Positions 61,601-64,000 of a stretch of DNA of 64,000 nucleotides are shown piece after piece; position 1 is the first letter of the stretch; each line of letters opens with the position of its first letter. A model generated the notes under the pieces. That model ran no database searches and had not been told where the DNA came from. It saw only the letters and a list, made by a program, of their open reading frames with translations. The stretch is from Sitta carolinensis (taxonomy: Eukaryota; Chordata; Aves; Passeriformes; Sittidae). The position numbers were made by a program, and so were the translations under genes. The stretch lies in NCBI GenBank assembly GCA_032173965.1, contig CM063299.1, positions 1,364,001-1,428,000 on the forward strand. Direction: 5' to 3'.

Positions 61601-63989
61601 CTGATCACAAAAACCTTGGCCCAAGAGGACAATAAATGTGTTAAAGTCTATAAACACAGACCCCAAGGTAACCATAAAAATCACTTCCCAGTGTGTGTTT
61701 TAAAATACTGCCAGAGAGGGGTTAAAAAGGAGGAGGGCTGGAGGCCACCAGCGCCCCACACATCACAACATAAAATATGTGAGCACGAGGTTAAAGAGCC
61801 CTGCCCATGCTTGGGGTGCCTGGAAAAGGGGCAAGGGGAAGATTAATTGCCTCCAGCAATGCTGTTATCCCAACCAGCAGCAGGAGGGAGGCAGGAAGTG
61901 GCAGGGATGGTGACAAAGGCAGTTATTTGACTTGTTTCTCCTCTCCAATTCAGGCTCTGGAGTGACTCCCTTCTCCTGGCAGTGCTCAGGCTGCTTCTCC
62001 TCACAGGGATTTCTTTTCTTTCTGTTTGCACAGCCAAGGAGGAACCAGAGCCACAGCACCACTCACTCCCTGCACTCTGCACCACCCCCAAGCCCACCCA
62101 CATCTGCAGACTCATATTTATTTATTTACTGACATTTTCCTGGTGTCTTCCTGCCCCTGTGGCCACTGGTAGAACTCAGTGTTCTGAGTTTTAAGACAAA
62201 AAAAAGCTCTGCCAGCCGTTTCCACACCCATTTTATACACAGCTCACTGGCACTGGGAAACCTCCCCCACTGCAGCACAGTGCCCTGTGGATCAGAGGGG
62301 TATTAATTTTGCTTTTGAAGTGCCTGACCAGAAAGAAATCCACATCTCTGTGAAGTGCACATGTGCATTTCCAATCCAGTCATCCACACCTGCAAACACT
62401 CAAATTACCTGCTCGTGCCACAAAGGGAAGCTGTCATCACTGCTGCTCCCCTCTCCAGCACCCAGGCCTGGCCTGTGCTGTTTAATTCACCTGCAGGTGT
62501 TGAGTTCTTGCCTTTGTGTGGGCCAGCTGTTGCTCATGCCAAGGGCAGGGGCATTTTAAACACAGAGGTGTTCAAAAACACCCAGAGAGTGGCTCTGATT
62601 TTCAAACAAACGTCTGAGAGCAGCAGATCTCTCCATCTGGGGAGAGCTGAACCAAAACACCCACAAAAGGCCTGATTTTCAGACACCCTCTGCAGTGTTT
62701 TGGGTGTGTTCTGTGTATGGATGCAAACACAAATGGTGTAAAGTGGGGAGGAAGGCAAAAAGTGACACCCAGCTTTTCACAAGAATTCCCACTCAAATGT
62801 GCAAAGAGGAAGCAAGAATCTGTTCTCACCTGGATCACGATGAGAAATTATGGTCCTAAATTACAGCAGAGGGAAATTTAAGCTAAACATTAGGACTGCA
62901 TGGCTGGAGGAACAGCTTGGAGCCCAGCACATTTCTTTTTGTGGTGAGAGGATCCAAACAATACGGAAAAATCAGAGCATTTGGGCTTTGCTCTCACTTA
63001 AAAAAAAAAAAAAAAGTAGAGAAAAAAACCAGAGTAAAGCAAATCTGAGAAAGATGAACTGATGAAACAGCACGGGTCCTATGGACACCAAACTTCCATC
63101 CATAAGTCCCTGCAATCCCCCAAAAGGCAGCAGCAAAGAGCAGCAGGTATTTGGTTTCCATTTCACCAATAGACAAATGACATCTCTCCCTCACAAAGCA
63201 CAAACGTGTTCCACAACCCAGGGGAAAGATGTTTCTCAAGCTTTCTCCATCCATTCACTGGAAAAATTATTCCACCTCCCTCCCACAAAGAGCTCAGCTT
63301 TTGGAGATTTGGGTTTAAAGTGCATTGCTGAAGAAATACGGGTGGATATGGGGGAGAGCTGACTGGTAACTGCACAGAACTTCACTGGTGGTTTCTTTAC
63401 TAATTACCACATTAAAACATTATAGTTGTCCAATAAAATTCTTTACTCTTTAAATAGAGATAAACACAGGCAACATAAAAGTCTTGAGTGAATCTTGAGA
63501 GGACTATTCCAGTTATTAACTGAGCTAAGAAAATGCACATTAACCAGAATATAGAAGTTGCCCTTTCTCTTAGAAGAGAAGCTCTTTTAAAAGTCGTGAT
63601 TGTGCCAGGTAGCTTTGCTGTGTATTTCCAAACTAACTCAAGAAAACAGGGACATTTCAAAATGGGAGGAGTTCCAAAGCAGGAATCAAAAGGTAGGTGC
63701 TGAGATTTATGACAATTTCTGGTTTGGTGTCATAGTAATTAGAGAGTGAAAGCTCAGCCAGGCTGCCAGGACAGATGTGACCAAGACACCCAGGCTGTGG
63801 TGCCAGTGACAAATGGGGAACTGATAAGAAGGAATGGAGAGGGTGACAGGCTGAAGAACAGGTCAATACCACGCTGTCATGGAGCCATTTGAGAAACATA
63901 ATTAATCTCCTACTCACCTGGCATCATCATTCATTGTGCAGAGGTCAAGAGGTGCCATGAAGCTCACCAGCTTGCTGTGGACATGGTAC
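55581..63989 (-). CDS. AATF: Apoptosis-antagonizing transcription factor, last two coding exons (partial gene)
   Basis: AATF (Che-1) is a nuclear/nucleolar factor that binds RNA polymerase II and acts in ribosomal small-subunit assembly. On the - strand, 63989-63918 and 55644-55581 join in frame across an 8.3 kb GT-AG intron to give HVHSKLVSFMAP, LCTMNDDARTELYRSLFG and a tail KVTDGEGAEQD ending in TAG. HVH-KLVSFMAP and TMNDDARTELYRSLFG match the C-terminus of human AATF as I recall it; the last ~11 residues differ. The rest of the gene lies beyond 64000. Tail-to-tail placement with ACACA is the known amniote synteny. I could not identify a canonical poly(A) hexamer for AATF between 54760 and 55580. 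Confidence 0.93.
56786..56850. repeat. Short tandem repeat, 24 bp x ~3
   Basis: TTGTGGGGTTTTGTCCTCAT repeated about three times with minor changes. Confidence 0.88.
58800..58850 (+). mobile_element. CR1 LINE 3' tail, short
   Basis: TTGGACTTGATGATCCATGT then GGGTCTTTTCCAGCTGGGAA, a sense CR1 end. Confidence 0.6.
59431..59540 (+). mobile_element. CR1 LINE 3'-end fragment
   Basis: AAGGCCAGGTTGGACACTGA, GGGACAGTGGAAGGTGGCAG and GGGCTTTAAGGTCTCCCCCA in sense order. Confidence 0.78.
60540..60800. other. Candidate conserved noncoding block in AATF intron
   Basis: AT-rich unique sequence with CCAGCTAATGC, CTCTAATAAAAGAGTAATGA and GCTGATTAGATCA cores; no repeat or frame. Function unknown. Confidence 0.2.
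63918..63989 (-). CDS. AATF: AATF penultimate coding exon (72 nt)
   Basis: On the - strand: acceptor CTCCTCAG, one base of a split codon, then YHVHSKLVSFMAPLDLCTMN and DDA, ending with AG of a split Arg codon before GTGAGT. The exon length matches the frame of the last exon exactly. Confidence 0.93.
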
Positions 63990-64000
63990 CTGAGGAGAGC

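Larger units (their letters stand above)
55645..63917 (-). other. AATF last intron (8.3 kb)
   Basis: GT-AG on the - strand. Contains A-rich tracts (56125-56165), a 24 bp x3 repeat (56786-56850), CR1 tails (58800-58850, 59431-59540), AT-rich TAAT-bearing stretches (57630-57900, 60540-60800) and otherwise unique sequence. No other exon recognised on either strand. Confidence 0.75.

Noticed and set aside
1..64000. tRNA, rRNA, CRISPR or bacterial-type operons
   Set aside because: None seen by eye: no cloverleaf with A/B boxes, no regularly spaced identical repeats with unique spacers, and the coding content is exon-sized with GT-AG introns.

Overview
The window is vertebrate nuclear DNA, most likely from a bird. 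It holds a long, intron-rich metabolic gene with many short copies of CR1-type LINE 3' ends, LTR-like insertions and GC-rich minisatellites, and nothing bacterial or viral in its layout. A passerine is plausible from the repeat style, but I cannot fix the order.

From 206 to 50362 the + strand carries the last 23 coding exons of acetyl-CoA carboxylase 1 (ACACA), about 1032 residues. They cover the end of the central region, the whole carboxyltransferase (CT) module and the C-terminus. Exon joins were read directly: 22 of 23 exons keep frame with plausible splice sites. One 5' splice site is GC instead of GT (after 11368). Exon 17 (34138-34272) lacks one base in a C run at 34225-34227, which puts a TGA at 34228-34230; this is either an assembly error or a null allele. 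The 3' UTR probably ends near 52300, after an AATAAA at 52274.

Downstream lie about 3 kb of intergenic DNA and then, convergent on the - strand, the last two coding exons of AATF (63918-63989 and 55581-55644). This ACACA/AATF tail-to-tail order is the known amniote arrangement and supports both calls.

The rest is intron, intergenic DNA and repeats. Introns 3, 4 and 20 and the intergenic region carry copies of one ~435 bp LTR-like family. Intron 19 carries a clean 295 bp solo-LTR-like insertion with a perfect 6 bp target duplication. Exon 6 is flanked by two related tandem arrays. Intron 17 ends in a 31 bp minisatellite that itself supplies the splice acceptor. Intron 21 is largely repeat: two GC-rich minisatellite blocks around a ~600 bp TTTTA-type array. 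Several AT-rich, TAAT-rich unique stretches look like candidate conserved noncoding elements, which would fit the LHX1-AATF-ACACA-HNF1B neighbourhood, but this needs alignment. I found no previously undescribed gene system; the most notable items are the frameshift, the GC-AG intron and the repeat-built splice acceptor.
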